DNA of 64,000 nt from Polyangiaceae bacterium (lineage in GTDB: Bacteria > Myxococcota_A > Polyangia > Polyangiales > Polyangiaceae): contig CANJMI010000009.1 of assembly GCA_947475525.1 (NCBI GenBank), forward strand, positions 161,646 to 225,645. The letters are read 5' to 3'. The position numbers were made by a program, and so were the translations under genes. The notes under the pieces were generated by a model. The model worked only from the letters and a program-made list of their open reading frames with translations, searched no databases and was not told the origin of the DNA. This document shows, piece after piece, positions 32,010 through 41,809 of the stretch (its first letter is position 1; each line of letters starts with the position of its first letter).

Positions 32010-35000
32010 ATGACCGACGGGACGCGGCCGCCGAGCGAGAACACCGCGTTCGGAGGAGCCTACGGTCGCTACCGGCTCCTCGAGCGAATCGGTGTCGGCG
32101 GCATGGCCGAAGTGTTCAAGGCGAAGAGCCTCGGCGTCGAGGGCTTCGAGAAGCTGCTCGTCATCAAACGGATCGTTCCGCGGCTCGTGGCCCATCCCGC
32201 GTTCGTGAAGATGTTCATTCACGAGGCGAAGCTCGCCGTGCGGTTGTCGCACGCCAACATCGTTCAGGTGTTCGACCTTGGGCGCTTCGACCCAAGCGAG
32301 GACGTTGCGCCGACCTACTTCATCGCGATGGAGTACGTGGCAGGGCTCGATGCCGCCACGATGCTAAGCAGTCTCAGGCAGCATCGTCGCGGGGTCGAGT
32401 ATTCGCTGCCCATCGCCGCTGCCGTCTACATTGCCGGCGAGGTTGCGAAGGCGCTCGATCATGCGCACCGCCGGACCGACGAACAGGGGCGGGCGCTCAG
32501 CATCGTCCACCGTGACATCTCGCCGCACAACGTCCTCGTGTCTTGGGATGGCGACGTCAAAGTCACGGATTTCGGAATCGCCAAAGCCAACGATGCGCTC
32601 GATGGCGCAACCGGAGAAAGCGACGGCGTGAACGCTACGGTCAGCGGCAAGCTGGGCTACATGAGCCCCGAGCAAGCGCGCGGCGAGGCCACCGATTCGC
32701 GCAGTGATCTCTTCTCCCTCGGCATCCTCCTCTATCAGTTGCTGGCCGGCGAAAATCCGTTCGCCGCTCCAACCCGCGTAGAGACGGCTCGCCGAATTGC
32801 AGCGGGCGAATATCCCCCAATTGGCCTCGCACGTCCCGACGTGCCGGCGTCGCTTGTCGCCATCATCGATCGCCTCCTCGCGAAGGCGCGTGAACATCGG
32901 ACGAACAGCGCGGCCGAAGTCTTTGAAGAGCTCCTCGCGTTTGCTTACACGACGGGCGAACGCTTCGGCGCGGCGGACCTCGCCGAGCTGTTGCTTCCGC
33001 TACGCGCGGTCGACGGTGAGCCCGAGCTTGCCGTGGTGAACGTCCTCGATGCCCGCTCTTCCTCGGACGAGAAGACGCCGGTCGAAGTGCCGCAGCGTGC
33101 GGCCGAGAAGGACGGCGACGATGGGTCAAGCGAGCCGGCCGGAGGAGACCGGCGCGAGGTCACGGTTCTCGCATTGCCATTCCTAAGCCGACCCGGCCGT
33201 GACGATGCCGAATCGATGGTGCCCGATCCCGAGCGGATGCCGCGCCTTCGTGACGTGCTCGAACGGCATGGCGCCTGGCTCGAGCAGCGATCCGCGGACA
33301 GGCTCGTGGCGATCTTTGGGCTCGGTGACACCGATGGTCGCGATGGTGAGGCGGCCGTTCGGGCGGCGTTGTCGCTCGTGCGGGAGCGGGGTGTCGGTGA
33401 GGTGCGCGGAGCCGGCGTGCACTCGGGGCCGATCAGCGTCGACAACGGCGGCTTGCCGCTCAATGACGACCGACTCGCAGCGCTTGTTGCGACGGCGGTG
33501 CGCCTCGCGTGCGCGGTTGAAGGCCAGGTCGTGCTGTCGCCGATCACGGCGCGCCTCGTGCGGCGCAGCTTCATGACGGAACCGTTGCCGCCCGAAGCGC
33601 GAGCGCTCGTCGAAGGGGTGACGGTGCGCGGGCCGCTCTCATTCGAGTCAGCGCGAACACGCTTTGTCGGTCGACGAACTGAGCTAAAAAGACTGGGTGC
33701 CGTGCTCGCGACGGCTACTCGCGGCGAGGCTCAGCTCGTGCTGCTGCAGGGCAAGACCGGCATCGGTAAATCGCGTTTTTTATACGAGGCGACCCGACGT
33801 CTCGAGCGCGGTAAATTCAACGTGGCCTTCTACGCCTGCGCGTGTCCGCTCAATGGGTCGAGCGAGCCGTGGAGTGCGCTACGCGAGATGCTTCACGTCT
33901 TGTGCGGGACTCAAGCGGACGACGACGCCGAGCGGCTCCTCGAGGTCCGTCCTCGCCTGCGGGCGCTCGGTCTCCACGACGAGGAAGCGAACGGATTGCT
34001 CTCGCTGCTCGGGGCGCCGGTCGGCCTGACATCCGGGGAGCTGCGAGCGGCGATTCGTTCGGGATTCGCGCGGATGGTCGCGAGTCTGTGCAAGGACAAA
34101 CTCCACGGATTCGCATTCGACGACGCACAGGCGATCGACTCTGAGACCTACGATGCCGTGCTGCGCATCATCCAGGGAAAACCGAGCCTGCGCGCTCTCT
34201 TCCTATTTTCGCAGCGCGGCGATGCGGAGCTCGAGAGTCCGCACAATTTGAGTTTGCGTGCTCTTCAAAGCAAGCGGCGACTTCACGTCGTCGAACTTGG
34301 GGAGCTCACCGAGCGCGAGACGGTGGAGCTTCTCGAGTTGCAGGTCGGCGCGCGGTCCCTTCCGCCCGAGCTCCTCGCTCACGTACGCAGCTGCGCCGGC
34401 GGCCACCCGCTCTTCGTCGAAGAGCTCGCGCGGGAACTTTGCGACACTGGATTCGTTCAGGTGACGAGCGGCGTGGCGACTGTTCGTGGGGTGGTCCAGC
34501 CAACGGCGCCTCGTACGCTCCGAACGCTGATCGCCGACCGCGTGAGCCGACTCGCACAGCGTGAGCGGCGGGTGCTTCAGGCGCTTGCGACTCTCGGTGA
34601 GCCTGCCAACACGACGGTGCTCGCGTCGACGCTCGATCAGGTGTTGCCGACGACCGACCGACACCTCGCTACGCTCGAGCAGAAGGGTCTCGTCGCGCGG
34701 ACGGCTGTCACGCAAGTGCGTTTCGCTTCGCCCCTCTATCAAGAAATTGTGCTCGATGCGATGGCGGCGACGGTTAGCCAGGAGCTGCATGCGGCTGCGG
34801 CTGCGGTTTATGCATCGGCGCCGCGTGGAGGGGGTGAGGTCGCCGAGCGGTTGGCCGTCCACTTGCTCGGAGCTGGCGAAAAGGTGCCCGCGGTCGAAGC
34901 GTTCTGGTCGGCAGGTCGCGAGCGCCGCGCACTCGGCCAAGTCGAGGCGGCGGTGCGGCTGATGATGCGCGGTGCCGCACTTGCCGAGATGCAGTCACGC

Positions 35001-35993
35001 GGTGTCGACCAGCTCCTCGGTTGGCTCACCGAACTCGGCAGCGCGGTCGCGCACTCTCGCAATGCACCCGGGCTCCGGGACGTCGTTGGGAGCCTTGTAC
35101 GGGAGGTCAAGCAGCGCGGTGATGCGCGCCAGCGGGTGGTCGTTTTGGTCGAAGCGGCGCGGGCACTCGCCGCGATCAATTTGTTCGACGAAGGGTTCGT
35201 GCTCCTCGAGGAGGTGCAGCTCGGCGAAGTGTCGGACCGAACGCTCGAAGCGGCGGTGCTCGCGGCCGAATGCGAACTCGCCGGTCGGCAAGGATTGCAC
35301 GCACGCGCCCTCAGGGCTTGCGCGCGGCTCGAGCTATTGGAGCCCGAACTCGACGCACGCACCGTGGTGGCGATGTCTGTGGCCCGCGCGGCGAACGGTG
35401 AATTCGACTTGGCGCTCGCGCTGCTCGAGCGTGTTGCCGCGCGTGGCGGAGAGGATGACCTCCCTCTTCAGGCGCTGCTGGCGAAGCACCGAGCGGTCGT
35501 TCATTTCTACCGACGAGACTTCGTCGCAGCGGCACGTGAGTCGAGTACATCGGCGCGCCTCGCGTTGGCGGCGGGGTTGCGTTTCGAGGCCGCTCTCGGC
35601 TTGCACAACCTCGGAGACGCGTGCGATCGAATCGGCGAACATCCACGCGCGTACGCCGCGTTCATCGAGTCTCTGGAGTTGTCACGGCAGCTCGACCACG
35701 ACCGGCTCTCGAACGTCAACCAGCTGCATCTCAGCATGCTCGATGGCCTCCGAAACTCGGAAGGCGCAGAAGAGAAACTCAAGGCGCTGACTCGCTACGC
35801 CGATGCGCGGGGGTACCTATCCGACGCGATGGGGGGACGCTACCTGATGGCGCGCCTGTTCGCAGCGCACGGCAGTCACGAGCGGGCGCGTCGCATACTC
35901 GGGGAAGTCTGCCGCGAGGCAGAAGAACGCGGCGATGGGCTTATCGCTGCGGACGCACGCGAACTCCTCGCCAAGTTGGCTACGCGCTCCTGA
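32010..35993 (+). CDS. Giant Ser/Thr protein kinase with cyclase-like, AAA/STAND ATPase and TPR regions
   Basis: A 1327-residue protein. Kinase domain at about 24-300: glycine loop IGVGGMAEVF, VIKRI lysine, HRDISPHN, DFGIAK, GYMSPEQ. Residues about 380-545 resemble a degenerate class III cyclase homology region (REVTVLALPF, GAGVHSGPI), as in many kinase-ATPase fusions. An AAA/STAND-type ATPase starts near 550 (FVGRRTELKRL, Walker A LLQGKTGIGKSRFL near 580, Walker B-like GFAFDDAQ). The C-terminal half is helical with TPR-like repeats. The architecture is PknK-like and common in Myxococcota. It is soluble, has no transmembrane helix, and is probably co-transcribed with dnaK. Confidence 0.85.
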   Translation: MTDGTRPPSENTAFGGAYGRYRLLERIGVGGMAEVFKAKSLGVEGFEKLLVIKRIVPRLVAHPAFVKMFIHEAKLAVRLSHANIVQVFDLGRFDPSEDVAPTYFIAMEYVAGLDAATMLSSLRQHRRGVEYSLPIAAAVYIAGEVAKALDHAHRRTDEQGRALSIVHRDISPHNVLVSWDGDVKVTDFGIAKANDALDGATGESDGVNATVSGKLGYMSPEQARGEATDSRSDLFSLGILLYQLLAGENPFAAPTRVETARRIAAGEYPPIGLARPDVPASLVAIIDRLLAKAREHRTNSAAEVFEELLAFAYTTGERFGAADLAELLLPLRAVDGEPELAVVNVLDARSSSDEKTPVEVPQRAAEKDGDDGSSEPAGGDRREVTVLALPFLSRPGRDDAESMVPDPERMPRLRDVLERHGAWLEQRSADRLVAIFGLGDTDGRDGEAAVRAALSLVRERGVGEVRGAGVHSGPISVDNGGLPLNDDRLAALVATAVRLACAVEGQVVLSPITARLVRRSFMTEPLPPEARALVEGVTVRGPLSFESARTRFVGRRTELKRLGAVLATATRGEAQLVLLQGKTGIGKSRFLYEATRRLERGKFNVAFYACACPLNGSSEPWSALREMLHVLCGTQADDDAERLLEVRPRLRALGLHDEEANGLLSLLGAPVGLTSGELRAAIRSGFARMVASLCKDKLHGFAFDDAQAIDSETYDAVLRIIQGKPSLRALFLFSQRGDAELESPHNLSLRALQSKRRLHVVELGELTERETVELLELQVGARSLPPELLAHVRSCAGGHPLFVEELARELCDTGFVQVTSGVATVRGVVQPTAPRTLRTLIADRVSRLAQRERRVLQALATLGEPANTTVLASTLDQVLPTTDRHLATLEQKGLVARTAVTQVRFASPLYQEIVLDAMAATVSQELHAAAAAVYASAPRGGGEVAERLAVHLLGAGEKVPAVEAFWSAGRERRALGQVEAAVRLMMRGAALAEMQSRGVDQLLGWLTELGSAVAHSRNAPGLRDVVGSLVREVKQRGDARQRVVVLVEAARALAAINLFDEGFVLLEEVQLGEVSDRTLEAAVLAAECELAGRQGLHARALRACARLELLEPELDARTVVAMSVARAANGEFDLALALLERVAARGGEDDLPLQALLAKHRAVVHFYRRDFVAAARESSTSARLALAAGLRFEAALGLHNLGDACDRIGEHPRAYAAFIESLELSRQLDHDRLSNVNQLHLSMLDGLRNSEGAEEKLKALTRYADARGYLSDAMGGRYLMARLFAAHGSHERARRILGEVCREAEERGDGLIAADARELLAKLATRS

Positions 35994-36045
35994 ACCTACC
36001 GCGTGCGGGGTTGTGGCCCGGCTGACGCGCGAGGGCAGGGCTCGG

Positions 36046-37527
36046 CTATTCGACCGCGAGCTTTCGCTCAATAGCTTCGATGTGCGCGCGCACCGCCGGA
36101 TCGTCTTCGCGTTGTGTCTCGATTTTACGCACCGCGCTCATCACCGTCGTGTGGTCGCGTCCACCGAATGCTCGACCGAGCTCGGGGAAGCTGCACGTGA
36201 GGCGTTGCTTGCAGAGGTACATCGCGACATGCCTCGCGAACGCGATCGTCTTGTGCCGGTCTTTCGAAGTTAAATCGCTCGTTCGCAGGTGAAAATGCTG
36301 GCAAACGGCGCGTTGGATATCTTCGACGCTCAACATCTGCGTGCGATGCACGAAGGTGTTTTGGAGCTCCGCCTTGACGAACTCCATGTCGACTTTTCGA
36401 CCCGTCAGCGAGGACTTGGCTGCGAGGCGGATCAGCGTTCCTTCGAGCTCGCGCACGTTCGAGCGAACCGCCTGCGCGAGGAAGATCGCGACATCATCGT
36501 CGGTCTCGATCCCTTCGAGTGCCGCCTTGTTGCGGACGATGGCGACACGCGTCTCGAGCTCGGGGATTTGGATGTCGGCGACGAGTCCGGAAGCGAAACG
36601 CGACACGAGTCGCTCTTCCATCCGCTCGAGGGCCTGCGGATACTTGTCGCTCGTGACGATGATCTGTTTGTCGGCGTTGTGGAGCGCGTTGAACGTGTGG
36701 AAGAACTCTTCCTGTGTCTGCACGCGACCCGCGAGAAACTGGATGTCGTCGACCAGCAAGACATCGCAATCTTCTCGGTATTTGCTGCGAAATTCATCCA
36801 TCCGGTGGTGCTGCAGGCCGGTGATGAATTCGTTGGTGAAGCGCTCGGCCGAGAGGTAGCGGATGCGTGCGTTGGGGCGCTCCTCGTAGACGCGATGAGC
36901 GATCGCGTGCACGAGATGGGTCTTGCCGAGTCCGGTCCCGCCGCACAGAAAGAGTGGGTTGTAGCGTCGGCCACCTCCGCCAGCTGCAGCCACGGAGGCC
37001 GCGTGCGCAAGCTGGTTGCTCGGCCCGACAACGAAGTTCGAAAAGGTGAAGCGAGGATTGATGTCCTCGGGAGACACCCGGCGGCGCTCGACCACCGGCA
37101 TACGATCGACGGCCGTCACGTAGCTCGGTCGGAGGTCCTCGGGTTGGGGCAGCGAGAGTGGGCGTGGGCGCACGGGTTGCGTCATCGTCGCCAGCGAAAC
37201 GGGTCGCTCGAGGTGCGGGTCGAGGATCCAGCTGACTTGAACGGAGATCCCGGAGAGCGTGAGGAGCTGCTCGCGGAGATCAGGCCAGAAATTCGTCCGC
37301 ACCCAGTCGAGTACGAATTCATTTTGGGCTCGAAGGGTCAGCACCTCGCCGGTCCAGTCGTCGAACTGGATGCCGCCGAACCACTGGTCGAACGTACCGG
37401 GAGACCGCTCACGCGTCTTTCCGACCGCTACATCGAACACTGCCCGTGCGTCTCGTTCTGCCATCTGGTCGCCGTCGTCGCTGGCCGAAGAGGAAAAATC
37501 ACCCCGTCGGAGCCTCCCTTGCGGCAT
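36046..37527 (-). CDS. dnaA: Chromosomal replication initiator DnaA
   Basis: About 493 residues from ATG 37527 (ATG 37464, 472 residues, is equally plausible; the longer frame upstream is not needed). Domain I is seen in TFDQWFGGIQFDDW and VLDWVRTNFWPDLREQL. The AAA+ domain has FTFSNFVVGPSNQLAHAAS, LFLCGGTGLGKTHLVHAI (Walker A), DVLLVDDIQFLAGR (Walker B) and TSDKYPQALERMEERLVSRF. Domain IV has the DnaA-box recognition signature SFPELGRAFGGRDHTTVMSAV. It opens oriC. The gene stands alone, without dnaN, and has DnaA-box-like sequences upstream. Confidence 0.95.
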   Translation of the reverse strand: MPQGRLRRGDFSSSASDDGDQMAERDARAVFDVAVGKTRERSPGTFDQWFGGIQFDDWTGEVLTLRAQNEFVLDWVRTNFWPDLREQLLTLSGISVQVSWILDPHLERPVSLATMTQPVRPRPLSLPQPEDLRPSYVTAVDRMPVVERRRVSPEDINPRFTFSNFVVGPSNQLAHAASVAAAGGGGRRYNPLFLCGGTGLGKTHLVHAIAHRVYEERPNARIRYLSAERFTNEFITGLQHHRMDEFRSKYREDCDVLLVDDIQFLAGRVQTQEEFFHTFNALHNADKQIIVTSDKYPQALERMEERLVSRFASGLVADIQIPELETRVAIVRNKAALEGIETDDDVAIFLAQAVRSNVRELEGTLIRLAAKSSLTGRKVDMEFVKAELQNTFVHRTQMLSVEDIQRAVCQHFHLRTSDLTSKDRHKTIAFARHVAMYLCKQRLTCSFPELGRAFGGRDHTTVMSAVRKIETQREDDPAVRAHIEAIERKLAVE

Positions 37528-38171
37528 GCCTGCCCACAAGTTTTCCACAGGCGACCTGGCACCCGAAGTTGACGCAAAAGCGCGAAACTTAGGCACGTGT
37601 GGAGCACGAATGCACCAGGTGACTCGTCGAAAACCCACAGCCCCAGCGTCCCCTTGGATTGCTCGTTTGGGGGCCGGTAAACTGTGCCGTCCGGGAGACC
37701 CCGGACAGCGTTTGGGAGCGTGTTGGCTTACCGGTGTGTGGATTCCGGGAAGCCGAAGGAGCGCCACCTAACATCGACTCTTCGCGTGAGTCCACCGTCT
37801 CGTGAAAAAAATTTACAACTGCTTGAAAATATTCACTAAACCCCGCGTGAAAATCGCGCAGCCGGTGCCCCGACCGGCGGCCCAAGTTTTACTCGTGGCG
37901 AGGCGATATTCGACCCTCGAATCGCCGAATTATTCCGGAACGTCGGTTCACCCGTGACTGCTCGTTCGTGGGCGAAAGTCAATACGCCTCGCGGTGGCCA
38001 CGCGGGTCCAGTTGCCCGCAACGTTGCGCCAATCCAACGACGCGCTGCGTCAGGCGAGTTTTCCCCAGCTTGCTGACCATCGCGAGAAGGCTGGTATGTC
38101 CGTTTCGCCATAACCGAAGAAGTTGGCCCCACCGGCGCACTTATCTGTATGCCGTCCGCGGCACAGCCCTC
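37528..38171. other. Possible replication origin region between dnaA and the outer-membrane protein gene
   Basis: This 644-base gap contains DnaA-box-like nonamers TTTTCCACA (37541-37549, one mismatch to TTATCCACA), TGTGGATTC (37737-37745, reverse orientation, two mismatches) and TTTTCCCCA (38059-38067, two mismatches). An unusually AT-rich stretch lies at 37802-37842 (runs of A and T such as AAAAAAATTTAC and GAAAATATTCAC). These are the ingredients of an oriC or of dnaA autoregulation. No gene was recognised within it. Confidence 0.4.
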
Positions 38172-39176
38172 ATGCTCGCTCGAACGCTCGCCATCGCCGC
38201 TTCCATGGTAGGCACCTTACTCGTCAGCGCGAGTGCGGTTGCGGAGCCGAGTACGTTGCCTCCCGCTCTCGCGTACGATTACGGCGCCACGGAGACGCCG
38301 CGCAGCGCGGGCATCGGGGCGCTCCATGCGCTCGGCAGCGGAATAAGCGCGATGTACGCGAATCCCGCGAATCTCGGCCTCACGCGCAGCTACCACATTG
38401 CCGCCATCGGTGAATTTTCGCCGGAGGCGCGCCGTCAGACGTACGGCGGCGCGGTGACCGACTCCACGCGGCGCTTCGCGGGCGGGATGAGCTTCGTCGC
38501 GGGTTTTCATGATCCGGACGGAATTGCCCGAAAAACGCTCGACACTCGCATCGCGCTCGCGTTCGCCGTCAGCAAAGAACTCCATATCGGGCTGGGCGGT
38601 CGGTTCTTGAACGTGCAGCAGGATGGTCTCGGCCCGCTCGGTGCCAGTCGTGCTTCAGGAGGTCTGGTCAATCCCGAGATCGTCCCGGAACCCGGTGCCG
38701 CTCCGGTCCGCAAAAGCATGGTCGGCACAGTGACCGCCGATGCGGGTCTGACGATCAAGCCTATCGAGTCGCTCGGCCTGGCGGTTTATGGGAAAAACTT
38801 AACCTACCGAAATCACGGGCTTTTGCCCACGGTGTTTGGGGGGGCCGTCGGTTTCGGCACGGCCGACTTCACGATCGAGGCCGATGCCGAGCTCGACATC
38901 ACGAGCTACTCGAAGCCGAGTCCCCGCGCGATGGCGGGCGGCGAGTACCTCCTGCTCAATAGGGTTCCGCTGCGCGCCGGCTATCGGTTCGACGCGCTCG
39001 CCGCAACGGGGCTTGGTCCCGCACACGCGGTGAGCGGCGGCTTCGGCTACTTGGACCCGCGTTTCGGCATCGAGGCTTCGTTTCGCCGCTCGGTCACCGG
39101 CCCTGCGTCCACGATGGTGTTCGTGCAGCTCAGCTACTTCCTCGACACGGCGCGCGTCTCAGCCGACTCCTTCTGA
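38172..39176 (+). CDS. Outer-membrane beta-barrel protein (FadL/PorV-like)
   Basis: The 334-residue product from ATG 38172 has a signal peptide (TLLVSASAVA, cleavage before EPS). The motif SAGIGALHALGSGISAMYANPANLGL is characteristic of PorV/PorQ or FadL-type barrels, in which an N-terminal segment with Asn-Pro-Ala plugs the barrel. Alternating beta strands follow, ending in an aromatic strand (STMVFVQLSYFLD). It should sit in the outer membrane and may transport hydrophobic compounds. The frame extends upstream, but that part lies in the dnaA intergenic region and has no signal peptide. Confidence 0.7.
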   Translation: MLARTLAIAASMVGTLLVSASAVAEPSTLPPALAYDYGATETPRSAGIGALHALGSGISAMYANPANLGLTRSYHIAAIGEFSPEARRQTYGGAVTDSTRRFAGGMSFVAGFHDPDGIARKTLDTRIALAFAVSKELHIGLGGRFLNVQQDGLGPLGASRASGGLVNPEIVPEPGAAPVRKSMVGTVTADAGLTIKPIESLGLAVYGKNLTYRNHGLLPTVFGGAVGFGTADFTIEADAELDITSYSKPSPRAMAGGEYLLLNRVPLRAGYRFDALAATGLGPAHAVSGGFGYLDPRFGIEASFRRSVTGPASTMVFVQLSYFLDTARVSADSF

Positions 39177-39234
39177 GCGGGCGCGCCGCCTGCAAGCTTC
39201 CCAGCACAGCCGAGATGCGCCATGAAGCGAACGG

Positions 39235-39828
39235 ATGTTTTGCCTCACGAGCGCGACCGATCCCGGCTGGGCACCGCGCGCCGCCGAGCGCCTCGACCTC
39301 GTGCTCGTCGATCACGCTCACTGCGAAATGAAGGCCGCTTCGAGCGCGCTGGCACTTGCCGGCCGGGCGGTGTGGGCGCCGTCGATCGTGCGGCCGCTCG
39401 TGGCGCTTGCCCAGGAAGAATTGGCGCACTTCGATCAGGTGTTGGTTGAGCTCGAGCGGCGTGGTCTCGAGCTCGGTGCCCCGCCGGTCGATGACTACGC
39501 GGTGGCGCTCCTTCGCAATGTGCAGGGGCCGAAGGGTGGCCGCGAACGCATGGTCGATCGCTTGCTCGCGGGGGCGTTGATCGAGGCGCGTTCGTGCGAG
39601 CGATTCAAGCTCCTCGCCGAGGCGCTCGACACGCGGGGCGAACACGAACAGGCCGTTTTTTATCGTGCGCTGATGGCGAGCGAGGCGCGCCATTACAGCG
39701 TCCTTCGGCAGCTTGCGATCGACGTCGGCGGTGATGAGCCAAAAACGCTCGGGCGGCTGGCTGAGCTCGCCGAGGTGGAGGGGACGCTGAACCGTTCCCT
39801 CGGCGTGGCCCCCGCGATTCACGGTTGA
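39235..39828 (+). CDS. miaE: tRNA-(ms2io6A) hydroxylase MiaE
   Basis: A 197-residue ferritin-like diiron protein. The ligands are visible in order: Glu31 (HCEMKAA), Glu62 and His65 (EELAHFDQV), Glu117 or Glu122 (EARSCERF), Glu150 and His153 (SEARHYSVL). The pattern and the start (LTSATDPGW) match MiaE, which hydroxylates 2-methylthio-N6-isopentenyl-adenosine 37 of tRNAs with O2. The next gene begins about at its stop codon. Confidence 0.9.
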   Translation: MFCLTSATDPGWAPRAAERLDLVLVDHAHCEMKAASSALALAGRAVWAPSIVRPLVALAQEELAHFDQVLVELERRGLELGAPPVDDYAVALLRNVQGPKGGRERMVDRLLAGALIEARSCERFKLLAEALDTRGEHEQAVFYRALMASEARHYSVLRQLAIDVGGDEPKTLGRLAELAEVEGTLNRSLGVAPAIHG

Positions 39829-39836
39829 GAAAGACG

Positions 39837-41213
39837 ATGGAGCTCGGCGATTGGAACCGTTTCGACGGCGCGCTCGCAGCGGCGCTCACGGCTTGGCGTA
39901 AGCGCACAGGCGAGCTCGCGGCGATCGACGGTCCCCTCGATCTCGAACGTGACTTCGCGGCCCGAGAGCTCTCGCGGAGCCCAGTACCCGAGTCACTGAT
40001 TCACGAAGAAGTCCGCCACGAACTTCGCGAGCGAGCGAGTGACCCCGTCGCGCGAGCGCTCAGCGATTGGATTGAGACATTTTGGCTTGAGGACACGCTC
40101 TTCGACGCGCGGTTCGAGCTCGCTTGCGCGTGGGGGCTTCCCCGTGAAGTGCGTGGGCGCTCGGTGCCGACGAGCGTCCGGGCGCTCCGCCGCGAAGTCG
40201 TGGGCGGTCGCCATGCCAGTGTGCGTGCGCGAGCCGCCGATGAGTTTGGCGAGTGGGCTCACACCATCGCGGATCCGGCCCAGATCGCGCTCGACCGGCG
40301 TCTCGATCGGGAGCGCGCGCTGCCATTGTCGTGCCGCTCACTTGCCGTGTCCGAGCTCGCGGAAGGGGTGGCCCTTCAGCCGACTCATTCGGTGACTCTC
40401 GCCGAACGGTGGCTCGTGGCAACCGACGGGCTCGCAACTTCTCTCAACCGACCCGACTGGCAGGAAACGCTGGCCCTCGTGCTTGCGTCGGGGGCCCAGG
40501 AGGGATGGCCGGTCCGTCCGTCGTCGCGTTGGATTCGCTCCGTGTTTGCACGTGAGGACTGGACTCGCGGCCTTCAGCTCGGCCCCATCAAGGTGCCAAC
40601 TGCGATCGGGGCGACCTCGTACGCGCGCGCGCTCGGTTCGTTCGGCATGCGGGTCTTCGAAGCGTGCAGGCCTCGCTCTTTGCCGCTCGCCGTGCACCAA
40701 CCGCCACTGAGCCTCCGCAAACACGAACGGCGTGCGCTTTTCGCTTCGATCGTCGCGGAAGAGTCGTTCGCGAGGCGTGTTCTTGGGCTCTCGAAGGGAA
40801 AGGCCCGCGACCATCGGCGTATTCTCGCGATGGCGTTCCTTACCTCTTCGCGCATCGACGCCTGGCGGGTCGTCGTCGCAGCGTCCGCACGGGAGAGCTT
40901 CTCGGTTGCCCGCGAACGGCAGCGCGAGCTTTCAGAACGCGTTCTCGGCGCGGGGCTCTCGCCGGCCTGTTTTGCCGTTTTTCCAATGCTCCGGCCCGGT
41001 GATGGGGCAGCGTTCTGCGGCATGCTCGCGGCCGTCGATGCACGCCGCACCCTCGTCGACCGTCACGATGAGGATTGGTACAGGAATCCACGCGCACTCA
41101 CCGAGCTGCGCGACGAAGCGGGCCTGGCTCCCGCGACCGGGTGCCTCGAGCTTCCAATATTGGAACGCGCCGCCTCTGGCCTCTGCGCCGAATTCGAGGA
41201 TGCGCTCGGGTGA
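39837..41213 (+). CDS. Hypothetical protein downstream of miaE
   Basis: About 458 residues from ATG 39837 (a TTG at 39825 that overlaps the miaE stop would add 4). The protein is Arg/Glu/Ala-rich and mostly helical, without signal peptide, membrane helices, cysteine clusters or nucleotide-binding motifs I can see. Segments such as WIETFWLEDTLFDARFELA, QETLALVLASGAQEGWPV and DEDWYRNPRALTELRDEAG do not bring a family to mind. It may be translated together with miaE. No function can be offered. Confidence 0.6.
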   Translation: MELGDWNRFDGALAAALTAWRKRTGELAAIDGPLDLERDFAARELSRSPVPESLIHEEVRHELRERASDPVARALSDWIETFWLEDTLFDARFELACAWGLPREVRGRSVPTSVRALRREVVGGRHASVRARAADEFGEWAHTIADPAQIALDRRLDRERALPLSCRSLAVSELAEGVALQPTHSVTLAERWLVATDGLATSLNRPDWQETLALVLASGAQEGWPVRPSSRWIRSVFAREDWTRGLQLGPIKVPTAIGATSYARALGSFGMRVFEACRPRSLPLAVHQPPLSLRKHERRALFASIVAEESFARRVLGLSKGKARDHRRILAMAFLTSSRIDAWRVVVAASARESFSVARERQRELSERVLGAGLSPACFAVFPMLRPGDGAAFCGMLAAVDARRTLVDRHDEDWYRNPRALTELRDEAGLAPATGCLELPILERAASGLCAEFEDALG

Positions 41214-41341
41214 GGGACGCTCCGACGCTGGACGGACTAGCAGCCCCTATCTCTCGGTGAGCGGCCATGGTAGGTGCGCGCTCGCGCGCTTCGGATTGAA
41301 GGAGATTGTATCCCCTCTGCCCCGAAGCCCGAGCTTCCACC

Positions 41342-41809
41342 ATGCACACCTCGCAGATGTTTGCCTCGGGCGCCGTCAACCTCGATCTCGACGGGACGGC
41401 CATCGCCCACTTCATCCTCTTCACGGCGTTCGTCGTGTTGATGAAGGACCTCATATTCGACCCGCTCCTCAAGGTTTTCGATGAGCGCGAGCGTCGCACC
41501 GCCGGAGCGATCGATGACGCGCGGGAATTCGATGACAAGGCGATCGCGCTGAAGGGCGAGTACGACCAGCGCCTAGAAGAGGTAAGGCGGGACGCCGCAG
41601 TCGACCGCGACCGCGTCCGCGCGAAGTTGAACCAACTCGAGGACGAACTGGCGGGCTCCGCGCGCACGGCGGTCTCCGAGCAGCTCGGGACGGGTCTTGC
41701 CGCCATCCAGCGCGAAGTCGGAACAATCCGCAAGGATCTCGAGGGGCAACGCCCCGCGTTGGCGTCTCAAATCGCGAGTCGCGTACTCGGCCGAGAGGTG
41801 CGCTCATGA
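41342..41809 (+). CDS. ATP synthase F0 subunit b' (b-like)
   Basis: A 155-residue protein from ATG 41342. A short N terminus precedes one membrane helix (IAHFILFTAFVVLMKDLIFDPLL) and a long charged coiled coil (FDERERRTAGAIDDAREFDD onward). This is the plan of ATP synthase b/b' subunits, which form the peripheral stalk with subunit delta. Its stop overlaps the next start (ATGA). It is the first visible gene of a b'-b-delta-alpha-gamma operon. Confidence 0.85.
   Translation: MHTSQMFASGAVNLDLDGTAIAHFILFTAFVVLMKDLIFDPLLKVFDERERRTAGAIDDAREFDDKAIALKGEYDQRLEEVRRDAAVDRDRVRAKLNQLEDELAGSARTAVSEQLGTGLAAIQREVGTIRKDLEGQRPALASQIASRVLGREVRS

Noticed and set aside
36289..37572. 427-residue plus-strand frame opposite dnaA
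   Set aside because: DnaA on the other strand is unmistakable; the frame has no recognisable domain.
37768..38171. 68-residue upstream extension of the outer-membrane protein
   Set aside because: It would bury the signal peptide inside the protein and occupies the dnaA regulatory region.
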